Shown in pieces: positions 1 to 6,314 of a stretch of 6,723 nucleotides of DNA. A program made the position numbers and the translations under genes. Numbering within the stretch: position 1 is the stretch's first letter; each line of letters starts with the position of its first letter. Origin of the DNA: Cytophagales bacterium (lineage in GTDB: Bacteria; Bacteroidota; Bacteroidia; Cytophagales; UBA9547); NCBI GenBank assembly GCA_013298205.1, contig JAAFJZ010000133.1:1-6723 (forward strand). Reading direction: 5' to 3'. The notes under the pieces were generated by a model, which was given only the letters and a program-made list of their open reading frames with translations, did no database searches and was not told the DNA's origin.

Positions 1-42
1 AAATGAGAAATTTCTTATGTCCTTTATTTTTTGAATATTCAT
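1..42 (-). CDS. Start of an unidentified downstream gene (partial, N-terminus only)
   Basis: On the minus strand an ATG at 42-40 opens a frame of 14 codons (MNIQKIKDIRNFSF) that runs off the window edge with no stop. The ATG shares four bases with the stop of the GT2 gene (ATGA, 42-39), a classic arrangement for translationally coupled genes in an operon, and this is the main support for the call. A short GGA purine stretch lies just upstream, within the end of the GT2 coding sequence. Fourteen residues are too few to name a family. From context, another polysaccharide gene (glycosyltransferase, acyltransferase or polymerase) is likely, but that is inference. The open frame could be chance; the exact stop/start overlap makes that less likely. 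Confidence 0.55.
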   Translation of the reverse strand, partial: MNIQKIKDIRNFSF

Positions 43-1028
43 TTTCCAATCATTATTTTTAAGACCATTAAAATTCTATCCAGCTGAAACCTTTTAATTC
101 TATTTGCTAAAACTAGAAACATAGATAAATATACAAATAAGTAATATTTCTTATTATTTATTTGTGTAAAAACAAGTTTATTTTTAGTTCCAAAATAATC
201 AGATATATAACTTTTTTTTGCTCCATCAATAGCCGAACCTATTGTAGAACCTTCTTTATGATAAACAATGGAATTAATTTCTATTTTATTTTCAAAACCT
301 TTTTTTTTACTTTTTTTGCACCATTCTATGTCTTCAAAATATAAAAAATATATTTCATTAAGCAAACCTATTTGTTGTAATGATTTTTTAGATACAAACA
401 TAGAAGCACCGATAACAAAATCAAATTTAGGGATTTCTAAGGATTTTTTATCATCTTGATGAGAATAAATATGTTTTGCAGTTGCACTAAATGGATTATA
501 AATTCCGCCAATTGCTTGTATTTTATTAGGTTCGTCATAGTATCGTAATTTAGAACCTAAAATTCCAATATTATTATTTTCTGAGTACGTTTTCTTTAAT
601 ACAAATAAAGCATTTTTTTCTACAACAGTATCATTATTAAGTAGCCATGCGTATTCAAAATTAGGTTGATTAAGTAGATATTTTAATGCAATATTATTTC
701 CAGCTGCAAATCCTTTATTTTTATTAGCTTTTACAAAAACAACTTTTTCGGAGTATGATTCAATACCTAAATCATTTTCTAAAATGAATTTTGAATCAAT
801 AGGCTTTTCAATCAACGGATATACCAAATTACGAATTAGTTGTGGTGCATTATAATTAATTTTTAATTCAACTTTAGACCATGATTGTAGCTTTTCCCAA
901 GAATCGTTTGTAGAACAATTATCAATTACAAAAATATTAAAATCAACATTTTCTAGTTTAAGTAAGCTTTCAAGACACTCTGTAGTATCTTCAAAATTAT
1001 TATAATTTACTAAAATAATTGCTATCAT
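39..1028 (-). CDS. Family 2 glycosyltransferase (WbbL/RfbF-like, GT-A fold)
   Basis: This 329-residue enzyme probably transfers a nucleotide-activated sugar to a lipid-linked repeat unit at the cytoplasmic face of the inner membrane. Visible GT2 motifs are the first strand with VNYN at residues 7-10, the nucleotide-binding VIDNCSTNDS at 34-43, NKGFAAGNN at 104-112, and LLNNDT at 129-134, where the DxD position reads NND with D133 as the likely metal ligand. FEDIEW at 231-236 supplies the probable catalytic acidic pair, and H257 follows. About 45 extra residues (51-97) between the second and third motifs fit a recurrent variant of this COG1216-type group. A hydrophobic segment near residues 294-309 with basic residues after it may anchor the C-terminus to the membrane. 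The start is an ATG without a Shine-Dalgarno motif, 54 bases after the GT4 gene. Its stop overlaps the next gene. Many relatives are called rhamnosyltransferases, but donor and acceptor cannot be read from the sequence. Confidence 0.92.
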   Translation of the reverse strand: MIAIILVNYNNFEDTTECLESLLKLENVDFNIFVIDNCSTNDSWEKLQSWSKVELKINYNAPQLIRNLVYPLIEKPIDSKFILENDLGIESYSEKVVFVKANKNKGFAAGNNIALKYLLNQPNFEYAWLLNNDTVVEKNALFVLKKTYSENNNIGILGSKLRYYDEPNKIQAIGGIYNPFSATAKHIYSHQDDKKSLEIPKFDFVIGASMFVSKKSLQQIGLLNEIYFLYFEDIEWCKKSKKKGFENKIEINSIVYHKEGSTIGSAIDGAKKSYISDYFGTKNKLVFTQINNKKYYLFVYLSMFLVLANRIKRFQLDRILMVLKIMIGK

Positions 1029-1082
1029 AGAATATTATTTATCGTATAATTTCAGGTCTACTCTGAGCATAGTAAAATTAAA

Positions 1083-2162
1083 TTATAAGTTTGCTTGAAT
1101 TATTGAAACCATTTTTTGAGTAGCAAACCCCCAATCAAATTGTTGAACAAATAAATTTCCATTATTTGCAATATTAACTCTTAAATTATGATTGTTAAGC
1201 AATAATTGAGTTGATTCTACAATCGAATATTCATTTCCAGGATTGCATGTAATCCCCGTTTCCATATTTTTTACAAATGTTAAATGCCCTTCAATATTAG
1301 TTGCAACCACTGCACATCCACAAAACATGGCTTCCGTTGCAGGCATTCCCCACCCTTCTTTTATGCTTGAGGTTATAAAAATTGCATTTCTGTTATATAT
1401 CAGAGGTAGGTTCTTGGGTTGTAAATGAAAATTAATCCAAGGTAGATTCAAGTTATTGGGTATTATAATCGCACTAAAAACATCTACTGTAAGTTGAGGA
1501 TATTGATCTTTCAATATCTGTAATGCTTTTATTCCATATTTAGAACCTTTTCTTACTTCATTAGAGTACATAAAACAAATACTAAACGGATTACGTTCTT
1601 CTATTTTGTTGATAATTTTGAATTTGATATTATCAAAACCATAATAAATTTTATGTGGTTTTTTTTTTGTTAAGTCATATATCAATTTCTCTAAGAAATC
1701 AGAAGTAGTTACATGTATGACAGGTAAAGAATAAGATTTTTGAACTTTATCAACATAACCTGCCCACGTTTCATGGTCTTGAATGAAATTTATTTTTACA
1801 CCTTTTTTATCATTTAGTTTTATTAAGTCGTACGCTAAAGACCACCAAGTTGATATTGTAGCATCAGCATCTTTGATATTTTTGTTAGATAATGTCCAAA
1901 TATATTTAAAAGAAATTTTATTTGAAGAAAATGTATACCAAATTGGAATAAATTTTTTATAGCGAATTTTGTGGTAAAGATATCTAAAAGGTAAAAGAAA
2001 AAAGTTATTTATATATCTTGTATTGTTAACATGATAGATAATAATATTGTGTCCTAATAATGATAATCTATCTGCATATTCATACATTATCTTAACCCCA
2101 CCTCCAGGTTTTTTTGGAAAAAAAGGCAATATAATGTTTATATTAAATTTGGAGTTTTGCAT
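1083..2162 (-). CDS. Family 4 glycosyltransferase (GT-B fold)
   Basis: This 359-residue protein has the size and layout of a retaining GT4 enzyme of polysaccharide assembly in the cytoplasm. The N-terminal Rossmann-like domain opens with a hydrophobic strand and a PGGG turn (residues 19-22), followed by a helix ending at LGHNI. The C-terminal domain carries the signature regions: RKGSKYG at 204-210, with the basic residues usual for phosphate contact, and SSIKEGWGMPATEAMFCG at 265-282, which contains the E-x7-E pair E269 and E277 that binds the donor sugar nucleotide. A FIQDHETW stretch at 126-133 lies where the N-terminal domain faces the acceptor. It is the first gene after a 167-base gap and is followed 54 bases later by the GT2 gene, so the two are probably cotranscribed. 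The ATG start has only A/T-rich sequence upstream. An A10 run lies inside the coding strand at 1668-1659. Sugar specificity cannot be assigned. Confidence 0.92.
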   Translation of the reverse strand: MQNSKFNINIILPFFPKKPGGGVKIMYEYADRLSLLGHNIIIYHVNNTRYINNFFLLPFRYLYHKIRYKKFIPIWYTFSSNKISFKYIWTLSNKNIKDADATISTWWSLAYDLIKLNDKKGVKINFIQDHETWAGYVDKVQKSYSLPVIHVTTSDFLEKLIYDLTKKKPHKIYYGFDNIKFKIINKIEERNPFSICFMYSNEVRKGSKYGIKALQILKDQYPQLTVDVFSAIIIPNNLNLPWINFHLQPKNLPLIYNRNAIFITSSIKEGWGMPATEAMFCGCAVVATNIEGHLTFVKNMETGITCNPGNEYSIVESTQLLLNNHNLRVNIANNGNLFVQQFDWGFATQKMVSIIQANL

Positions 2163-2207
2163 TAATTTCTAATTTTTTGAATTAAGAAAATGTCTTTGAA
2201 TAAAAAA

Positions 2208-2215
2208 CAAATGTA
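2208..2215 (-). promoter_or_regulatory. Possible -7 promoter element ahead of the GT4 gene
   Basis: The minus strand reads TACATTTG, an exact match to the Bacteroidota -7 consensus TAnnTTTG. It ends 45 bases before the GT4 start codon, which would give a leader of roughly 40 bases. No convincing TTG -33 element is seen at the expected spacing upstream. In DNA this AT-rich a match can arise by chance, so this is suggestive only. Its place between the weak terminator after wzx and the GT4 start is sensible for a secondary promoter. Confidence 0.3.
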
Positions 2216-2302
2216 CTATAGCAGAAAAACATTTTTTAAATTAAAATTAAAGGTTTTTGAAATCATTTTTTTCTTAACATAAATTAAAAGTCTAATAATG
2301 AT

Positions 2303-2323
2303 AAAAAGGCTTGAAAATCAAAC
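2303..2323 (-). terminator. Weak intrinsic terminator-like hairpin after wzx
   Basis: On the minus strand, starting seven bases after the wzx stop, GTTTGA (2323-2318) can pair with TCAAGC (2314-2309) across a TTT loop, with one G-T wobble. One C later a run of five T follows (2307-2303). Pairing can extend by two A-T pairs if that C is bulged. The shape and position fit a rho-independent terminator, but the stem is short and AT-rich, so it may only attenuate transcription into the GT4 and GT2 genes. Confidence 0.35.
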
Positions 2324-2329
2324 TTAATT

Positions 2330-3598
2330 TCAAATGAATTTATAAATCCTAAAATGTTTTGTTCTTATAAAAAGATAGCTTGATATTGTAATTACTATTT
2401 CAGTAATAACCCAAATATAACTAGACCCAATATGACCATATTTTGGTACAAATATAAAATTTAAAATGACACAAATCAATGATCCTAAAATTGTAATTAG
2501 TAAAAATTCTTTATCCATTTTTAAATTCAACATTGTTTGAAGCCCAAACACATTGTTTAATCCTATAATGACAGGTAAACAGGCTAAAATTTTCATACTA
2601 TTTACAGCTTCTTTAAATTCATTACCAAATACCAAATAAATAATTTCATTAGAGAATAAATATAAAATTAATGAAATGAAAATAGTTAATCCCGTTGTAA
2701 TGAAAATAATTTTTCTAATAAACGTAAAAGCTTTTTCTACAGATTCATTAAAGAGCTTACCAATATGAGGAAATAAAGTCAGTCCTAAAGGCATTAAAAT
2801 TAAACTAGCAGAAATTGTTACTAATTTGCTACTTGCAGAAAATAGCCCGACCTCATAATCTGTTGCATAAAAACCTAATATAAACAAATTTGTAATTGTA
2901 TATAAACTTATTGCAATCATTGATGCAAAAATAGGAAAACCTTGCTTTAAAGTATTTAAAATTGATTTAGCACTACAAATTTTCAATTTAATTTTAAAAA
3001 AATGAATACCATAAATCATTGTAATCAAACCGACTATTATCTGTCCAATAGAAGTAGATAATGTTACAAATAGATAATCAGAATGACTTTTAATAAAAAT
3101 TAAGATTAAAAATGAGAAAATTACTTTAATTAAAAGGTTAAAAAAAGCCATTTTTGTCATTTCTTCAAACCCTTGAAATAACCAATTTGGAAAACAAACA
3201 AATCCTATATTTATTAAAAATGTTACCCATAGTAAAGTACTTACACTTTCAAATTTTGGAATAAATATGATTATTAATTGAAAAACTAAGCATCCAAATA
3301 AAAGTAAAATAAATTTTGTTTGAAAAACTTCTGAAGTAATATGTGATATTATTTCAGGGTTTTTTCTGTTTTGAGAAATATCTCTTGTAGCCGACAAATC
3401 AAAGCCATAATTTATAAACAACGTAAAATAAGCAACTAAAGATTGAACAAACGAAATTGTGCCAAACAGTTCGGGTCCAATGATTCTTACTACATAAGGA
3501 ATTGTAAGAAGTGGTAAACCAAAATTCGCGATTTGTATTACACCAATTGATATAAAATTTTTAAAAAGACTTGATTTGAAAAGGTTTTTGAAATCCAA
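2330..3598 (-). CDS. wzx: Wzx-type polysaccharide repeat-unit flippase
   Basis: This 422-residue integral membrane protein belongs to the Polysacc_synt / RfbX group of the MOP superfamily. Such proteins move undecaprenyl-diphosphate-linked oligosaccharides from the cytoplasmic to the periplasmic side of the inner membrane. The length fits. Recognisable family features are the N-terminal helix leading into LLTIPYVVRIIGPELFG (residues 30-46), the YGFDLSATRDIS stretch at 64-75 after the second helix, and PNWLFQGFEEM at 137-147. About a dozen hydrophobic segments follow to the end. The start is unusual: the first codon is TTG (3598-3596), directly preceded in frame by TAA (3601-3599), and the next in-frame ATG is not until M147, inside conserved sequence. 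The 5' end is therefore TTG or another rare start. No Shine-Dalgarno motif is present. It is divergent from the large GT-C gene and shares the minus strand with the two glycosyltransferases. Substrate is unknown. Confidence 0.93.
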   Translation of the reverse strand: MDFKNLFKSSLFKNFISIGVIQIANFGLPLLTIPYVVRIIGPELFGTISFVQSLVAYFTLFINYGFDLSATRDISQNRKNPEIISHITSEVFQTKFILLLFGCLVFQLIIIFIPKFESVSTLLWVTFLINIGFVCFPNWLFQGFEEMTKMAFFNLLIKVIFSFLILIFIKSHSDYLFVTLSTSIGQIIVGLITMIYGIHFFKIKLKICSAKSILNTLKQGFPIFASMIAISLYTITNLFILGFYATDYEVGLFSASSKLVTISASLILMPLGLTLFPHIGKLFNESVEKAFTFIRKIIFITTGLTIFISLILYLFSNEIIYLVFGNEFKEAVNSMKILACLPVIIGLNNVFGLQTMLNLKMDKEFLLITILGSLICVILNFIFVPKYGHIGSSYIWVITEIVITISSYLFIRTKHFRIYKFI

Positions 3599-3678
3599 TT
3601 ATATATTTTTTACAAATATGATATAAATCCTATAATTCTTTATAAAAGAAAAAAATATATTTATTTTAAAAAATCGAG

Positions 3679-3686
3679 TATGTTTG
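3679..3686 (+). promoter_or_regulatory. Possible -7 promoter element for the GT-C gene
   Basis: TATGTTTG matches the Bacteroidota consensus TAnnTTTG exactly and points toward the 806-residue gene. It would leave a leader of about 190 bases, which is long, and no TTG -33 element is seen at the usual spacing. It is the best plus-strand match I found in the intergenic region, but chance is a real alternative in such AT-rich DNA. Confidence 0.2.
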
Positions 3687-3756
3687 TTATAAAAACACCA
3701 TAATTATTTGATGTAAAACATTCTAGTTGTAATAATAATTTATAACTTGAATACTA

Positions 3757-3779
3757 CTTTAAATAAATTAATTTTAAAG
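3757..3779. repeat. Short inverted repeat in the divergent promoter region
   Basis: CTTTAAA (3757-3763) and TTTAAAG (3773-3779) are perfect 7-base inverted arms with a 9-base spacer, about 105 bases before the GT-C start. The spacing would suit a dimeric regulator or a small hairpin in the leader. The arms are almost pure A/T, so chance cannot be excluded. Confidence 0.25.
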
Positions 3780-3883
3780 AAATCGAATAATTTATATTAA
3801 ATTTTTATGATATTTTTTAAATAACACTCGTTTTTAAAATTTAAAACATAACCTTATAAACAATATTTCACAAAAAAATAGTT

Positions 3884-6304
3884 ATGACTAAATCAATCTT
3901 AAACTTTTTAAAGACTTACTATCTTTTATTTTTCATTATTTTACTTGGACTCCTTTTTTTTACACATATTTCTGAATTATATGTAGTTCAAGGTTACGAT
4001 TTCCCTTTTAAACAATTATTGATTTTAAAAATTGGCGTAATTTTGTTTTCATTTTTTGTTTTAATTCTTTATTTCAAAACCGATAAAGTTTCATTATTTG
4101 TAATTGGATGGGGGCTTACTCTGTTATTAGCTTTTTGTATAGTAAGTAGTGGTTTTAATCCATTTACAATCCCTTATTCTGATTATTGGTATATGAACGC
4201 CTTGGTATCAAAATACAAATATTATAATACATGGCTTGTTGACTCTACAATAAAAGATATTCCATCTTACATTGCACCTTTATACTTTTTTGTTTTAGGC
4301 AAAATAGCACAGATTTTCAATTTAGAATCTTATCAAGTTTTAATATTTGGGAGTTGGGTTGGAATTTTGGCTGTACCTTCGCTAACTTATTACTTATTAA
4401 AAGATCGTTTTGAGCATATAATAGTAATTTTAAGTATCATAAGCATTTCCGTATTTTTTGAATATGAAATACGTATGAAGCCCTACCAAACCATTTCTGC
4501 TTTAATTGCTTTAATATTTTATTATAAAATAATTTGCAATAATTCTTTTCATTTAACAGTAAAAAATATTTTCATTGGAGTTATTTTTGGTATAACACTT
4601 TTCCTATTTTATTATCATTGTTTTGTGTATTTAGCAATAGCTTTTGCGTTAAAACTAAGTGTACTTTTGTATAAAAAAGCTTCTTGGAAAGGCGATGAAT
4701 TCAAAAAGCAGCTTTTCAACTTTTATATATACATTTTAGTTTTTGTTTTGGCTTTTTTTACTTTTCTGATGCCCCATATTATCGCAGTTGCAAAATCAGG
4801 AAGCTCTAATAGTATATTTTTTTTAGCAACTCAACAGTTTAATTTTCCTGCTTTTGAAATCCTAATTTCAATTGGATTAATTCAATTGTTTTCTTCATTT
4901 AATAAATCTGATTCTGCTAATACATTAATTATTTTTTTTAGTATTGTTATTTTATGCTTGGCTAACCTATTTGCCGAATACTTTATTAATGGTGACTTAG
5001 CAGTAATAAAGATTTATCATCTATATATTTTAATAGTTATACCCTACACTATTCAATTTATATACAACTTTATAATTGAAAAAATAGGCAAAAATGATTT
5101 AAAACTTTTAAAAGGAATGTATATGGTTTTAATTTCTTCATTTACAGTCTACTCTTTAAATCATTGGGTTGAAAAGTGCTACAATAAAGAACAAGCCAAC
5201 AACTCTTTTATTGATTATTCAAAAGCAATAAATTCAGAAATTGATTTTAAAAATAAGGTAGTTTTCAATACTTATTTTCATGGTGGAGTTGAAATTGGAG
5301 CCTTTGGTCCAGCTTTTTATTTTGCACCTATTAATGTCGATTATGCATCTCCAGCCTCAAGAATTGAAGAGCGAATTAAACTTATAGAATCATTTAGGGA
5401 TATTAAAAATCCAGCTGAGTTTGCTTATAAAATTTACAATAATAATATCCAAAATATTGATTATATCAATTGGGACAATATGAATAGATTTTGTATTTAC
5501 AAAACCTATCGTATGGGAGAATCACCACAAATGATAGAATTTCATTTAGACAAAAGATTATTAAGCTTTAAATATTTCAATAAATTAAATTCGAAATATG
5601 ATATTTATTCTAAAACTTACGATTCAAGCTTAAATTTTTCTAATCAAAAGGCTACCCTATTAGAAAAAATGGTAAAAGATACCACTAATATTTATGGACT
5701 CAAGGAATTTAAAAATCACATCATTTCAAACCCTCAAAACTATTTAGTTTCAGATTTGCTTGATTTGCGTTTTTACTTGGAACAGACTCAGAATATTGAT
5801 TCAGTTAAATTATTTGAGCAGTTTATTGCCAATAATATTCTATTAAATTCCCAATGGAATGTTTTTTTTAGACTTGAAGCAGAAAATCTTGGATCAAATA
5901 TTCCCGATAATGACCAAAAATTTATTGTAGATAATAATTGTTCAAACTACAAGTTTTTGAGAGCCAAACCAGAACATGGAAATCAAACATTAATGTATGG
6001 ACCTTATTCTAAATTATCTAAAGGAAAATATAAAATTATGTTTAAAATAAGGGTTAACTCTAAAGGACAATCCAAATTATGTTTTATCGATATAGTTTCA
6101 AATCAAAAAGATAAAGCCGATTTAAAAGTTTATAATGCAATAACTTTAAACGGAGATGATGTATATAACTCTTCTGAATTCAAATTAATATCACTTCAAA
6201 TCAATATTGAAGAAGATTTTATTGAAGGTTTTCAAACTAGAATTCTTTATTTAGGAAATAATTACACTTTGGATGTTGATTTTGTTGATATATTGCCTTT
6301 ATAA
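3884..6304 (+). CDS. GT-C membrane glycosyltransferase, AftA-like, with C-terminal carbohydrate-binding-like domain
   Basis: This 806-residue protein has about 13 predicted membrane segments between residues 11 and 426 and a soluble remainder, the topology of GT-C enzymes that use polyprenyl-phosphate sugars on the outer face of the inner membrane. Residues 89-130 form the first large loop, with SDYWYMN (D100 is a candidate catalytic acid), then DIPSYIAPLYFFVLGKIA (125-142). This resembles the loop and PPLYFW..GR.A helix I recall from AftA, the galactan 5-O-arabinofuranosyltransferase of mycobacteria. A second recalled similarity is INVDYASPASRIEERI (483-498), IESF (501-504) and NPAEFAY (509-515), then FHLDKRLL (553-560), matching the order of motifs in the AftA C-terminal domain. 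Residues 580-655 look helical and are unassigned. Residues 660-804 begin with RLEAENLG and contain YGPYSKLSKGKYKIMFKI, typical of CBM6/35-like jelly rolls. It starts at the first ATG, without a Shine-Dalgarno motif. GT-C membership is fairly secure, AftA kinship moderately so, and the actual sugar is unknown. Length and tail argue against a Wzy polymerase. Confidence 0.8.
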   Translation: MTKSILNFLKTYYLLFFIILLGLLFFTHISELYVVQGYDFPFKQLLILKIGVILFSFFVLILYFKTDKVSLFVIGWGLTLLLAFCIVSSGFNPFTIPYSDYWYMNALVSKYKYYNTWLVDSTIKDIPSYIAPLYFFVLGKIAQIFNLESYQVLIFGSWVGILAVPSLTYYLLKDRFEHIIVILSIISISVFFEYEIRMKPYQTISALIALIFYYKIICNNSFHLTVKNIFIGVIFGITLFLFYYHCFVYLAIAFALKLSVLLYKKASWKGDEFKKQLFNFYIYILVFVLAFFTFLMPHIIAVAKSGSSNSIFFLATQQFNFPAFEILISIGLIQLFSSFNKSDSANTLIIFFSIVILCLANLFAEYFINGDLAVIKIYHLYILIVIPYTIQFIYNFIIEKIGKNDLKLLKGMYMVLISSFTVYSLNHWVEKCYNKEQANNSFIDYSKAINSEIDFKNKVVFNTYFHGGVEIGAFGPAFYFAPINVDYASPASRIEERIKLIESFRDIKNPAEFAYKIYNNNIQNIDYINWDNMNRFCIYKTYRMGESPQMIEFHLDKRLLSFKYFNKLNSKYDIYSKTYDSSLNFSNQKATLLEKMVKDTTNIYGLKEFKNHIISNPQNYLVSDLLDLRFYLEQTQNIDSVKLFEQFIANNILLNSQWNVFFRLEAENLGSNIPDNDQKFIVDNNCSNYKFLRAKPEHGNQTLMYGPYSKLSKGKYKIMFKIRVNSKGQSKLCFIDIVSNQKDKADLKVYNAITLNGDDVYNSSEFKLISLQINIEEDFIEGFQTRILYLGNNYTLDVDFVDILPL

Positions 6305-6314
6305 TAGATTTTTC

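Larger units (their letters stand above)
3599..3883. promoter_or_regulatory. Divergent intergenic region between wzx and the GT-C gene
   Basis: These 285 bases separate two divergent starts and must hold the promoter of the plus-strand gene, and possibly one for wzx. GC is about 14% by hand count, well below the coding regions. No open frame or RNA gene stands out. On the minus strand CATATTTG (3620-3613) is one mismatch from TAnnTTTG but lies only 14 bases before the wzx start codon, so I do not call it. A plus-strand -7 match and an inverted repeat inside the region are listed separately. Confidence 0.5.

Noticed and set aside
162..459. Two plus-strand open frames of about 60 codons opposite the GT2 gene
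   Set aside because: They are antisense to a well-supported glycosyltransferase, have no family features, and their Phe/Ile/Lys-rich products are what AT-rich antisense frames give.
1051..1065. TCAG / CTGA inverted repeat between the GT4 and GT2 genes as a terminator
   Set aside because: The stem is only four base pairs and has no following T run on the transcribed strand.
1243..1428. Plus-strand open frame of 61 codons opposite the GT4 gene
   Set aside because: It lies antisense to the conserved E-x7-E region, whose higher GC lengthens chance frames; there is no independent sign of coding.
3701..3710. TAATTATTTG as a plus-strand -7 promoter element
   Set aside because: There are four bases rather than two between TA and TTTG, so it does not match the consensus spacing.
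3884..6304. Reading the 806-residue protein as the missing Wzy O-antigen polymerase
   Set aside because: Wzy proteins are usually about 400 residues with a large periplasmic loop between helices. This protein has a long soluble C-terminal half with a jelly-roll-like end and a GT-C first loop.
6305..6314. Bidirectional terminator between the convergent GT-C and gmd genes
   Set aside because: The gap is ten bases and I could not build a convincing hairpin across it or the adjoining coding ends.
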